DNA of 64,000 nt, taken from contig JAUCEF010000006.1 of assembly GCA_033558025.1 (NCBI GenBank), positions 3,410,001 to 3,474,000 on the forward strand, in the 5' to 3' direction. This DNA comes from Phytophthora sp. 'mugwort'. Its lineage: Eukaryota > Oomycota > Peronosporomycetes > Peronosporales > Peronosporaceae. The position numbers and the translations under genes were made by a program. Of the stretch, positions 10,311-21,433 are shown piece by piece. The notes below the pieces were generated by a model. It was given only the letters and a program-made list of their open reading frames with translations, made no database searches and had not been told where the DNA came from. Position 1 is the stretch's first letter, and every line of letters begins with the position of its first letter.

Positions 10311-10374
10311 CTCTTTCCGCTAAACTGGGCAAGTCAACTCTGTTACGTTGCGCATCCGTTGCTCCAGTCGACTA
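10311..10374. promoter_or_regulatory. Very short divergent promoter, SDHAF3 / RGS-DENN
   Basis: Only 64 bp separate the SDHAF3 ATG (minus) from the first ATG of the RGS-DENN gene (plus); using the second ATG at 10420 the gap is 109 bp. No TATA box is visible. Shared control of the two genes is inferred from the spacing alone. Confidence 0.5.
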
Positions 10375-13300
10375 ATGTTGCTCGTACCCCAATCCAAATC
10401 CAAGAGTCCATTCTTCGCAATGCGCTCCATCACCAACGTAAGCCTCGACTCGTGGCTCTTTGGCGAGGACAAGGCCAGCGGCGGCGAGGATGCCCCTAGC
10501 AGGACCTCGCTCAACGCGGTGGGTCCCAATCCTCTGCCAGCCCCACGCAAGAACTCGGTGCGTCTCAAGGGGCGCAGTTCCCCCGTGCGCAACGTCTCGG
10601 AGCTATCGTATCCGTTCCCCGTGAGCTCCAAGCTGCGCAAACTCTTCCGCCCTAACAAGCTGCAGTGGAAGAGGAACGCAATGGGTGCGGGCAAGACGGA
10701 GCATGACAAGCAACGGCAACTCGTGGGGCTGGACACAACCAGCTTCCAGAAACTACAGGGCCACGTGCCGTTCACGCTTAAGGAAATCGTCAAGGACCCA
10801 AAGAAACTGCCGTATTTGTTGCAGTGGCTTTCGGCGGACACGGAGATCCCCAGCGACGCCACTCACAGTAATTATCATCAGGTGCTGCTTTTCCTCATGG
10901 AGATCGAGCAGCTGCAGACGGTAAACGAGGAGAAGCGACGAGAACAGGCTCTCAAAATATGGTACAAGTACATTGACAACTCGTCCGAGTTCCAGATCTC
11001 CACGACGTTGGAGCTCACACCCGAGCTGGAGCAACTGGTGAAGGACAATATAACCAGGACGGACAAGGTGAACGACAGCTTCTTTCCTATTCAGAAGCTG
11101 GCCTATATGAGGCTGACACGGGAAGAGATGCCCAGATTCTTGAAGAGCGACGAGTACTTGAAGATGCTGATTGATACAGAGGATGGTACGAGACGAATTC
11201 CGATGGAGCGAGTGCTGCAGCAACCCAGAGCGGCGCACTATTTTTTACTCTTCCTGATGCAAAGCCGACAGCATTTCGAGCTGTATTTCTGGCTTCATGT
11301 GGAGTATGTGCTCAAACCTGTACTGGAAGAAGCCAACTACGAGCTGTTCTGGCGACTAGCGCGTGTGTTAGTAGACAAGGCGCAGAATGACTCGCAAGCC
11401 ATTACACTTGCGACCAAAAACGACTTGTACCTGGCAGTGGCGAGTCGTCGCTTTGATGAAAAACTTCAACCTCCGCAGCCTGTGGCTAAGGCGCTATTTA
11501 ACAAGGCGCAACAAGAGATCTTTACCATGCTGCGATCCTCATGGTTTGACCGATTTATCAAGAGCGACCTGTACAAGGTTGCGCTCAAGGACTCACTCAT
11601 CCACTTCGATCTTGTCGAGTCCAAAGAGGACTCACCTCCAAAGCTATTATCTAGAGCCTTCTCTTCGGCAGAGTACTCCAAGGTACACACCAACACTGAC
11701 GCAGCTGATGAATCCGCGAGTAATATGGAAAGCTACGAAGGCACGAATGAAGACGAAGATAAAGACGAAGACGAGCGCGCTGACAGTAAACCATCGATCA
11801 TTGATCACTCAGACTACATGAGTGCGAACAACAGCGAAGCGAGCGATTCCGAGGAAACAGATGAACGTACTTTTGCTAAGGTGGTTTTGAATCTCGAGAG
11901 CATCATTCGACTGACTAAGTTGCCTCAAGGACTTCAAGTTCACTACCGACCAAACTACGAGTCACCCAACACAAATACACCCGTCCCCAAGGAGGACGAT
12001 TGCGGTATTGATATCATTTTGACGTTCGCGACTTTCGTAGAAAAGCAGGAGGGAGAGGACGCCGCTGCTACGCTGATGCTCATGCCCGTTCCCAACCCAC
12101 ACAAGGAGAAGGACAGTAACGACGAGTCATTTGATGACATTTCACGACGAATCAAGACGTTTCTCGTGCCGACCGGTCGAATCCTCATCAAGAAGGCTGC
12201 AGGTGAAAAATGTCCCGCTGATATGTTGTTCCCGTTCCAACAAAGTGGGCGAAATGGATTCTTGTTTGGATCGGTCTATTTGACGTATGAGCCCATGCGC
12301 GTAGGCTCATCCAACGAGGAGATTTATGTTGCCAAGGGGTTCTGTTTGCTCTCTCATCTACCACTCGTGAACTCGCTCAGAAAACTGGTAGAAGAACATG
12401 TGCGGAGTTGTGCCCACGGACACTCCAGTATTCTTGCACATGATCGGTTGGCATTGCTGTTCCAAAGCAGTCTCAGCTGGAAACGAACAACTATCACCAG
12501 CGCCAGGACTCACACGTATGTACACCCAGAAATGCGACGTCTGGCCCATCGGAAACACAGCAGTATCTTGAGTCTACCTTTGAGTACACTGGAAACTCAG
12601 GTGGACGTCCCCATGAAGATCGTTTTCGAGCAGTTTGGGACTGCAATGGTGCTCCAAATTCTTGCCAGTGCTGTGCTCGAGTGCAGTATTGTGGTTGTGG
12701 CAAGTCAGTATTCACTCCTGACAATGTGCGCTGAGGCGATTCGAAATCTGCTGCGACCATTCTCGTGGTGCCACGTGTATGCGCCTGTGCTGCCAAAGCC
12801 CCTGCTCTCGTATCTACAATGCCCGACGCCAATTTTGGTTGGTGTGAACAGTGAGTTTGCACTGCGATCCGACCTTCCGACACGTGGTTTGTATCTTGTT
12901 GCTGATGTGGATCGCAAGGTCGTGGAATACGTTGGTGATCAGTCGGTGTCGTGGCGTGGTCTGGGTCTGCGAGACGATCTGGACGAGGACGCCATTTTCC
13001 TGCCTCGATGCTTCGAAGCTGCAAAGCACGAGGTGGACAGGTTACTTTTCCCAAGAGCGTTGCAGTTTGACTCATTAGGTGGGTGCGACACGACCCAGAT
13101 CGAGAATGGAGACAGCTCTTATGCTTCTCCCCCCGAGACGGAAGCTGAGCAGGACGAGCAAGTGCGTGGGATATGCTTTGATCTGTTCTCAGAGCTGTTG
13201 AGTGGCCACACGAATGCTTGCCTGGTCGTGGGCGACACGAAGGAGTCCGTGGTCATCTTTGACGAGACCGAGTTCCTGGCGACTCGTGCCCACGAAGATC

Positions 13301-13437
13301 TCCCGTTCTACCGAGCGCTGTTGCGTACACAATGCTTTTCGGAAATCGTCAGTGCACACAGAATCAACATGAGCTTGAAGGAGACTGACGCAGAAGCTTT
13401 GGATGCCGATGAGGATTTGCAGGAAGGGATTATCTAA
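10375..13437 (+). CDS. Double-RGS plus DENN domain protein
   Basis: A single-exon gene of 1020 codons. After a basic N-terminal stretch come two RGS-like helical domains. The first (about residues 130-270) ends with the classic SFFPIQKLAYMRLTREEMPRFL signature; the second (about 275-405) is PRAAHYFLLFLMQ through FDRFIKSDLYKV. An acidic linker with many Asp/Glu (about 430-500) leads to a tripartite DENN region: an upstream part (about 510-690) and the core (about 735-860) with ECSIVVVASQYSLLTMCAEAI, LLRPFSWCHVYAPVLP and LQCPTPILVGV. RGS domains bind Galpha subunits and DENN domains exchange nucleotide on Rab GTPases, so the protein could link heterotrimeric G proteins to membrane traffic (inference). 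A second ATG at 10420 is an equally possible start. Confidence 0.82.
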   Translation: MLLVPQSKSKSPFFAMRSITNVSLDSWLFGEDKASGGEDAPSRTSLNAVGPNPLPAPRKNSVRLKGRSSPVRNVSELSYPFPVSSKLRKLFRPNKLQWKRNAMGAGKTEHDKQRQLVGLDTTSFQKLQGHVPFTLKEIVKDPKKLPYLLQWLSADTEIPSDATHSNYHQVLLFLMEIEQLQTVNEEKRREQALKIWYKYIDNSSEFQISTTLELTPELEQLVKDNITRTDKVNDSFFPIQKLAYMRLTREEMPRFLKSDEYLKMLIDTEDGTRRIPMERVLQQPRAAHYFLLFLMQSRQHFELYFWLHVEYVLKPVLEEANYELFWRLARVLVDKAQNDSQAITLATKNDLYLAVASRRFDEKLQPPQPVAKALFNKAQQEIFTMLRSSWFDRFIKSDLYKVALKDSLIHFDLVESKEDSPPKLLSRAFSSAEYSKVHTNTDAADESASNMESYEGTNEDEDKDEDERADSKPSIIDHSDYMSANNSEASDSEETDERTFAKVVLNLESIIRLTKLPQGLQVHYRPNYESPNTNTPVPKEDDCGIDIILTFATFVEKQEGEDAAATLMLMPVPNPHKEKDSNDESFDDISRRIKTFLVPTGRILIKKAAGEKCPADMLFPFQQSGRNGFLFGSVYLTYEPMRVGSSNEEIYVAKGFCLLSHLPLVNSLRKLVEEHVRSCAHGHSSILAHDRLALLFQSSLSWKRTTITSARTHTYVHPEMRRLAHRKHSSILSLPLSTLETQVDVPMKIVFEQFGTAMVLQILASAVLECSIVVVASQYSLLTMCAEAIRNLLRPFSWCHVYAPVLPKPLLSYLQCPTPILVGVNSEFALRSDLPTRGLYLVADVDRKVVEYVGDQSVSWRGLGLRDDLDEDAIFLPRCFEAAKHEVDRLLFPRALQFDSLGGCDTTQIENGDSSYASPPETEAEQDEQVRGICFDLFSELLSGHTNACLVVGDTKESVVIFDETEFLATRAHEDLPFYRALLRTQCFSEIVSAHRINMSLKETDAEALDADEDLQEGII

Positions 13438-13497
13438 CTGGAAGTAGAATAGGAAACTAAATGGGACTCAAGTGTCATCCTTGCACTTTGTAACAGT

Positions 13498-16400
13498 TTA
13501 TTGCTGACTCGAAGTCGCATCGGCGTCGGGCGCCTCCCGATGAACTTTTTTCGCTGATTTGCCTTCCATCTGCACGTCTCCTTCGGCATCGCGACCTCGC
13601 TTGAGAGCTTGCATGTCGGAGGTTTCTTCCAAATCTACGTCCGCTTGGCTGCCATTTATCTTCGCTGGTTCCTTTTCAGTGATGGCCACCTCGGAGTCCG
13701 CAGTCCCCGCATCCACACCATCAAGAGTCACCTCTTCTGACGCAGTCTTGGCAGGATTTAGTGGGTTCGCGTTAGGACCCTGATCAGTGGCGTTTTCAGT
13801 ACTATCAAGGTTTTGAGTTGACTGCTCTTCTGAGGGCTGCTCTGTTTGAACTCCTGGGCGTGGATCTACGCTGTCCTCTAGCACTTGATTATCTTCCATT
13901 TGAGTCTCCTCCCTTTCCTGAGATTGACTGGCATCGGCCTCGCCATTCGTTTTAAGAGAGATTTCATGTGATGAATCCTCTGTCGAGACAGTGATGTTCG
14001 TCTCCTCGTGTAGGACCAAGTCCGAAGCACTGGTAGATGCTTCGTTCATCAAAGCGATGGTAGTGCTAGCTTGTTGAGGCGGTTCTGCGGTTGCACGCGC
14101 TGGGTCTCCTAAGAGCATGTCGTCGTCGCTTTCATTATCACTCAAGTCTGCCCCGCGACGTAGACGTCGCCTGGGACGAGCAGTGTCCAGCGTTGCAAGT
14201 TTTTTTTCTAATCTGGAATTTCGCACAGCTCCAGTATTCTCTTCATGCTCGCCGCTCTGTTCACCGTCAGAAGCACTTTGCTCGTTTTCGTTCTCATCAG
14301 ACGAGTCGTACGTCTTCCGCTGGAGCTTCAGGTACTTAACGCGACGCTCAATCTGCTCCGGCGTTCGATCACGCTCTTGGAACATGTCCTCGTACGAAAT
14401 GACCTCGTAAACCGATGGCAGGTGGCGAAACTTCATGTACACCTTCGCCAGGTAGCGATCTTCAACCTTGCTCCAGTTCTTGGCACGTTCAGTTGCCGCA
14501 CGAGACATTGGTGCCTTCCTTTTTTTCGGCTTTGGCGTCGCAACAGAAGCAACAGCAGATGTGTTCGAAGCCGAATCCTCCGCGTTAACTTCAGACTCAC
14601 CCTCGTCTTCTTTACTCTCCTTATCCACAAGCGATGTCGACTGGAAATCTGACGGTCCGAGTGAGAACTGGAACTCAGCCTCACCCTCAAGTTCCTCATG
14701 ATCCAGAGCAATACGGTGCCGCCTCGATTCGTTAATTGCCTCAATTCGCTTCTCTCGCCCCAGCGCAACAGCCTCCGATTTTGACTTGTTCATGGAATCG
14801 ATCGGGTCGTAACTTCGCTGAATGAGCATACATGACTTGGACGGGTAGGTCTGCCGCAATAAAGCCTCCACAAACAGCAAATTGTTCTTGTCTGCGAGCG
14901 TGAAGAAATCGCGAACAACACCACGAATGAAATCCAGGAAGTTCTTGTACTCGTGGAGACGCTGGATATACGTGTCCTGGAGCATCTTGTTGAACAGCAA
15001 GAGCACGTGAATGTTGAAAAGCATCGGTTGCATCGTCCACTCTTCTTGTTGGTAGATCTTGAAGTGTTTTGTACGGTAAAAAAACGAGTGAATGTAATGG
15101 TTCACTTTTGTGCTGTTCTCACGGTAATTGGCGAGTAGCGAGCAGTACATCCGGATTGTATCTGCTGACACCATGCTCGAAAAGTACTTTCGCACGTCAA
15201 AATCAGCTTCCTTGCGCTGCATCTCCATCAGCAGCTGCGCCTGCCTCTCTGTTTCCTCCTCATCAGTTGAACTGCCATCTGAGTCTTCTCCTTCTTTCGA
15301 TTCTCCGTCAGTTCGCTTCTTTTTCTGCCGTTTTCTAAAACAGCAACAATGCAGACAAGTGAGTTACTGATATCGACAATATTTAGAGCTACTCAACTAT
15401 TTCACTTACTTGTCTAGATACGCCTTCCTCCGTGAAAGAACCTTGATAGTTCCTTGAGAGTCAAGCACTTTAAAAACAAGCTGCGTTAATTCATTAGCAA
15501 CAACACACAATTAGTTCCAGTTCACGTCAACACTACAACCCAATAGCCATTAGACTTACATGTGTAAGAGTGACAACATCGACCACGTATGCCTTGGGAA
15601 ACAGTCCAGGAGACCACGTCTTCAGCAACACCGGCAGTCGATCCAGGAAGTCACGCTCGTAAAAAATCTTGTGCTGCAGAGAGTCGGCGATGCGCTGGAA
15701 GCGGGGATCGTCACTAGCAGTAAGCTCCGCAAGGTAGGCCATCATCTCTGCCAAAAGCTGGACAGAAACAGTCATGCCGTGATAGTTCTTCATCGTGGCG
15801 TAGTTTTCGATTGACTGCAGCACGAAGTTGAAAGAAAACATATCCAGCGTCGAAAGCACTGCTTTCTCGTCGTAGTCTGGTTTCTCAGGTGCCACCGGTG
15901 GAGGAGTGGTGAAGTCCAACGCATTCTGAAGCTCTGTTGTCTTCTTCTGCACTGCTTTAAGCTGATGCTTATAGTGGGACTTCAACGCTTGGACCTTCAA
16001 GCGATGATACGTCGTAAGAAACCAAACGAGATGGAAGTACTGCAGACGATCCGTGGAGATCAACTTGATGCTGCCTCTACGAAACTCTGTCTTTAACGAG
16101 TTTGTGAGCTGGAAGTAGGATTTGGCAACGATAGAGTCGCAAATCTCCTGAAGGACACACATCGTACGTCTAGCAAATCCAATCACAAAAGCCAAACACA
16201 GTTAATGAGGTCGATCCCTTCAAATCACAAACAGCCCAAAGCACAACTTACTCATCCGATTCGGTCACTTTTCCCTTTCCGCCGAAAATTTCGTGGATGT
16301 CTGTAACGGGCGCTGCGCTCTTCTTTCCTCTTCTCCGAGAGATCGGCTTCTTGGGTGCCTGGGGGACCTGATCGTATACTGTCTTCGACAAGTCCGACAG

Positions 16401-17468
16401 CACAGTGGCTCGCCCAGTCGGACCGACCATCGTCAGAACGCCACCAAAGTTGGAATGCCGGCGAGATCCCGTCTGATGCAGAGCCGACGCCTTCTTCTCA
16501 CTATTAAGTTGGGCCAGGAGATCTCCTCCCGCAGGTGCCGCATTTCCTCCAGATCTAGACCCCGCAGCCAACTGACCATTCACCGAACTGTTTCCCGTCT
16601 CGTCCGCCAACTGTTTCTTTGCGAACGCCACAACCGACTTGGGCTGCGAGCAGTCCAGCGTCAAGTCAATCATCTCCATAATGAGCAAGTTCCACTCCCT
16701 GTTCTCCGTCGAGTCAATATCCTGCGCGAAGAGTAAAATCATCTCGTATACATTTTCCTCGTGGAGCGTGCAGATAAAATCCTCCTGGAGATGGCTAAAG
16801 AACGACGTGGTCGACGTCACAAATCTCGGGTCCTCATTGGGGATCGCCAGCAGGTTCCTGATCAACGTGAGCACAATTTCCATGTTCAAATAATCCTGAG
16901 CCACACGTGCCGAGCCTTTTCTCGACAGCGGGTCCACGAGGATCGTCATAAGGATGGGGATGACGCCACGGCGCAGGAATTCGTGCTTGTACTGCCTCAG
17001 ATACTTGAGCTGCTGGGCGATATTGGTGGAGTCTCTAGAGGGTTTCATGGTGAGCATCACGAGCACTTTGAGGATGGAAAACACGAGCGACCAGTCGTGC
17101 TGGTGGTTCACAAGCAGAGGCAGCAGCTTCTTCTGGAGGACCTTCCACTTGCCCAGCTGCTTGGCTACGAGTTTGTACTTGGCGTGGTCACGTCGCACGG
17201 CGCGCTGCAGGTCGTGGATCCACTTGTCGCAGTCCTCGCTACGCAGGAGTACGGGCGCCTCACCCTCGGTCTGTACGCGGAGCATGCCCAGGTTGGAGCA
17301 TACGAGCAGCAGCTCGTCCATCATGGCGGCGTTCAGCGTGGGTTCATTGGCATCGTTTTCCTCGTCAGACGAAGACACGGCAAAGTCCTCCAGTTCCTCG
17401 TCATGCTCGGCGTTGCTGCCACCATGAACGGTGTCAGTGGGTGCGGAGGGTGCGGAGATGTCCGCCAT
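13498..17468 (-). CDS. TIMELESS/Tof1 replication fork protection protein
   Basis: Four exons on the minus strand: 17468-16252, 16169-15560, 15480-15410, 15334-13498, all joined at GT-AG, giving 1244 residues. The N-terminal TIMELESS domain is helical-repeat (LLLVCSNLGMLRV, then WKVLQKKLLPLLV and LRRGVIPILMTILV). Exon 4 continues with RKYFSSMVSADTIRMYCSLL and HYIHSFFYRTKHFKI, then a long acidic linker and the conserved C-terminal module NWSKVEDRYLAKVYMKF through RTPEQIERRVKYLKL. The last 300 residues are low-complexity and acidic. The family stabilises stalled replication forks with a TIPIN/Csm3 partner in the nucleus. It is divergent from the PDZ gene, with 113 bp between ATGs, and E2F-like sites lie in that gap. 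Confidence 0.88.
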
Positions 17469-17581
17469 TGTTGCTGCTGGTTGGCTACTGGCGCCAACTA
17501 CCGTATGATCCGCGCCAAAAGCAGGAGTGTTTGTTGTCGACTCGACTAAGTGCGAAAACGGGTATCTGGCGCATTATCGGG
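17469..17581. promoter_or_regulatory. Divergent promoter with E2F-like sites, TIMELESS / PDZ gene
   Basis: This 113-bp gap contains GCGCCAAA at 17512-17519, an exact match to the E2F/DP consensus GCGSSAAA (TTTSSCGC on the other strand), and GCGCCAAC at 17491-17498 with one mismatch. They lie 23-51 bp upstream of the TIMELESS ATG. S-phase control would suit a fork protein. The link is inference from motif matching. Confidence 0.4.
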
Positions 17582-18698
17582 ATGGAAACGCTCGAGGGGA
17601 CGGACGCGCCACAGGACGCGCAGACGCTGCACCAGGGGCCGCAGCCAGCGCCGCAGCAAGATCAGCAGCAAGTGCAGGCGTTTCAACAGCCGCAACAGTC
17701 CCACCAGCAAGGACTACAACAGCCTCAGACTCAGCAGCAGCAGCAGCACTTTGTCTCCTCCGGTTATGACGCCGTCTCCATGAACCCGGTGGCAGCCAGT
17801 CAGCAGATGCAGATGCAGTCTCAGCAGTTCCAGCCCCAGCAGCGGTATAACCCTCAACAGCAGCAGCACTACCAGCAGCAGCAGCAACAGCAGTATAATC
17901 CCCAGCAGCAACAACAGCAGACCATGTACAACACGCAGCAGACCACTCAGCAACTGCAGCAGCAACAACAACAGCAGATGAACGCCTACAGCCTCAAGGC
18001 GCCGTCTGCGATGACGTTCGGCGCCGCCTCCGCCTCTGCGGAGGAGCGCGCCACGCACCTACTGGCGGCCTGTGAGTCCTGCCTCGTGGTCACGCGCGTG
18101 CCGGGCGTCGACATGTCGTTCCGCCGCATCATGGAACGCAAGTGTTCGCGCTGCGGTGGCACGCTGGTGCTGCCCCAGGAGGTCATGGAGATGCTCATCC
18201 TCTACGGCAACTTCGTGCCCGAGTCGGTGGCCGTCACACTTGTGCTGGGCACCATGGTACTGCATCCGTCGCTGCGGGCGGACTTCATGGCCGCTGCGAT
18301 GAACGATCTGCTCATTCCGCTGCAGACCGACTTCGTTTACGATGTGGCTGTGCCCAAGCGGCCAGAAGGACTGGGAATGTCACTGCGTATGCATCGTGAG
18401 TGCCTTGGTACCTGGTTCTTTGTGTATAGTATGTTCTGGTAAACTGACATTCCTATGTCTTGTGGCTGTGTGGTGACAAGAGGGAAATCTCGTGGTTGGT
18501 GGCTTCATCGACTTCGAAAACAGTCAGGAGAGTCCGTCAGTAGCCGCTCGGATTATCACTGTGGACGACGTATTGGTGGCAATCAACAAGAAATCCATCA
18601 CGTCGTGGTCGTTTGAGAAAAGCATTAGCATGCTGGCCCATGCGGCGTCACCTGTGTACTTGACGTTCCGGCGCCGCCAGCCTGTCATGTTGCTCTAG
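17582..18698 (+). CDS. Gln-rich protein with CxxC pairs and a C-terminal PDZ domain
   Basis: Two exons, 17582-18395 and 18481-18698 (GTGAGT donor, ACAAG acceptor), 343 residues. Residues about 10-135 are dominated by Gln, with runs coded by CAG/CAA. A probable zinc site follows (ACESCLVV then KCSRCGGTLV). The C terminus is a PDZ fold: GLGMSLRMH joined to QGNLVVGGF, then RIITVDDVLVAINKKSI. The splice joint falls inside the PDZ carboxylate-binding region and makes it continuous, which supports the model. An in-frame ATG farther upstream would overlap TIMELESS, so ATG 17582 is preferred. Function unknown; a scaffold role is only an inference from the PDZ domain. Confidence 0.72.
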
Positions 18699-18819
18699 AG
18701 GAGGTGCACATTGCGTCCAGCTAATAGGAATCCGTTCGTTTGACTAATGTGGCTGATATCTGTTCCATTGTAGAGTTCTATCCGGTAGAAGGCACTACGC
18801 AAAGTTTGGTTGGTAAATA

Positions 18820-21307
18820 TTAGCTGCTGCAAAAGGTTTTCCCGGAATGCAACAATCCCTTCATGGTCACGACACCCTCAAGTGCGCCGCGGTTGCACAC
18901 AAAGCAGTGATCGCAACGCAGCATCGTAAAAATCATGTGGACGTCCCCCAACGACGTGTTGCTTGAAATCGTCATGCCGAGAGGTTGAATAACGCAGGCT
19001 TTCGTACTCTCCGTGATGTTGACATGGTCGTTCAATGTCGCCCTCTTGAACGCTGACCATCCATCACTCAGCAAATCGAGCATCATTTCGTCGTTCATGA
19101 GAAAGGGAAGCGGATCACTCCCTTCCAAAGAATTAGCCACCGAAGTAAGTGCGCTATACGTCTTGTCGACCGACATGTCACCGTTCAGTCCCCCGCTCTG
19201 CTTGCTTCTGATGCCATCCACCATTGTCATCCAAGAAAAGCCGGAGGATGAAGGTTTGGGCATTTCACCGAGATCCTGCTCCACTTCATTAAGACCATTT
19301 GCAAGGTAATACGCTCGCACAAAGTTCTTGAGATGCTGCGCACTGACAACTCCCAGCAAGGTCATAGATTGATCGTCTTGAACAACAGGAATATTCTGGG
19401 CTGGCAGCCGATGAAGTGCCAGCAACAGCCTTGCCACCGTCGTCTTCGTCGTAATATACACTGTGAACACTTCCACAATGTCCCCAGCACAAGCGTCCGG
19501 TTCAAAGTCCATGATTGGCAAAAACGGCGTCCCGCTCACTACAAGTAGCGTATCATACACTGACCTCTCGTTGAACAAACTTGACGTTGCCATGGCGGCA
19601 AGAACTGCGCAGAAGATCGGGAGGATCATGGACATTTCACCGGTAATTTCTAGGGTGATTACAGCCACAGAGACGGCTCTCGTGGCAACACTGCCAAACG
19701 CAGCAGCACCAGCAAGAGCGTATGCGCCTGGTGTCGCATCAAGGCTGGGAAATAACGTTGACAGCGTTTCACCAAATAGCCGGCCGAAGGCAGCACCACT
19801 GATAAACGTGGGGACCCATACCCCAGTGGGCATCTTCAGCGAGATACACACTGGCAGCAAGAACATGAAGATGGCCGGTAGTACAGAGAGCGTGTAGAAC
19901 TTGGAGACCTTGAACCACGCGTCTGGAAGATCCGAGTCCGTGAACAACGTCGAGAGCGTGTAAATAGTCGTGCTGTGCGCAAACTCACCGGGGATGTAGG
20001 TCAGAGTTCCACACACTATCGCGACAACGACTGGATCAATCCACTCGACGAGCGCTCGTTTCCAAGAATGTGACGACGTGCGTAGATCTCGTCGAGTCTC
20101 AGCAATGATTCGTAGTAACTTGATCATTGCAGTGCACAACAGTCCCAGAATTGCTCCCATCAGCATGTACAAGGGAATCTCCCAGATGGAGAACGGGTTG
20201 TCGCCGAAAGACGTGGCGAGAATCGCTGTGGTCGCTTGTTTGGAAGTACTCTTCGCTAACACGAGTGTCAGTCGAAGCATAACGGCTCCTGATACGGCAC
20301 TGATAAACGCCTTGCCGTAGTTCGACATGAGGTAATACGTTGCCGTGACTTCCATTGAGAAGAGGACGCCACCGACAGGAGATGAAAAGAGCGATGACAC
20401 ACCAACTGCACAGGCGGCAGCTAGGAGCTGGATCCGGCCATTGAGGTGCGAGCTAAAATCTGAGTAAAATGGCAGTCGGAGGACGTGGTGCGTCACGATG
20501 GACATGATGTGAACGTTGCAACCTTCAGTGCCTACCACGAGACCCGCCCCAACGGAGCAAATAAGACCCAAGATCTTGGTTATCAGCGTTGCAAAGTCGA
20601 AATAGCCAGGGAGGTACAAGCTCGGATCAATCCCTGTCAGGATCGCCTTCATCTGCGAGACACCGGAGCCTAGTAAGCAAGCACCCATGCGTTAGCCCCC
20701 ACTCACAACCTCCAACTTGTTAGCTCCACTCTCTCTTTTACCTGCTGCCACAGGTGCTATCCGTGTGATAAGCAGCCCCATCAGAGCGAAAGCCACCGTA
20801 TGGCCTGTCCAAATAAAGTATCGAGCCGACTCGAGCGTCGTCTGTCTAATCATCGTCTCTCTCCAGTCCAGTAGCTCCTGACAAGCACTACACGACCCAT
20901 TAACTCTTTCTTTATCCCAACCACCGAAAATGCGTTCGTATTTACCTCCTGATCCCATAGTTCAGAGGTCCTCCAATGACGCCGAGCAGTACCAAGAAGC
21001 TCACCGCTTTGAGCTGTCGTCGGTAATATTTCCGTTTGTTCTTGGCCCGAGCTCGCTCCCCACCGAAGAGCGACCCGCTGGACATGGAGCGCTGCGCCGC
21101 ATACTTGCGGAAGGCGTCGAGGACGTCCGAAGCCTCACTACGAGCGTCTACGTCGACTAAATAGTCCTCATATGGGGACCCACTGTCCTCCTTGTGGTCA
21201 TACGACGCGGCGCGCTGCTGGAACTCGTGGAGACTCGCGATTCGCCCCGTGCGGCGCTTATGAGCCGGCAGCAGTTGGTCCTCGAGTCCGCTAACAGCAG
21301 AGACCAT
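18820..21307 (-). CDS. ClC-type chloride channel/antiporter, copy 1 (3 exons)
   Basis: Exons 21307-20946, 20887-20742 and 20669-18820 give 785 residues. The acceptor for exon 2 was chosen because it restores the alignment with copy 2 after NYGIR. A cytosolic N terminus (RRTGRIASLHEFQQRAA) precedes about ten membrane helices and two C-terminal CBS domains. The ion-path motifs are recognisable but divergent: GSGVSQM where GSGIPE is usual, GTEGCNVH where GKEGPxxH is usual (the gating Glu is kept), GVWVPTF for GxFxP, and AYALAGAAAFG with the Cl-binding Tyr. The second CBS contains HMIFTMLRCDHCFV (HMIFTMLRCDHCFVCN). Being either a channel or an H+ exchanger cannot be decided here. It is a tandem duplicate of the next gene. 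Confidence 0.86.
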
Positions 21308-21433
21308 CTCGAATGAGAGAAACCCCGTTCTACATGTCCCAGTTACAACTCGTTGTACGCGAAGAATTGAATGTATAAGTAGTAATACCGTCTCTAAAAT
21401 GGTGAATTAGTATATTCTTGTTTGTATTTCTTG

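Noticed and set aside
16761..17549. Plus-strand open frame of 262 codons opposite TIMELESS exon 1
   Set aside because: Antisense shadow of a coding exon; composition follows the real gene.
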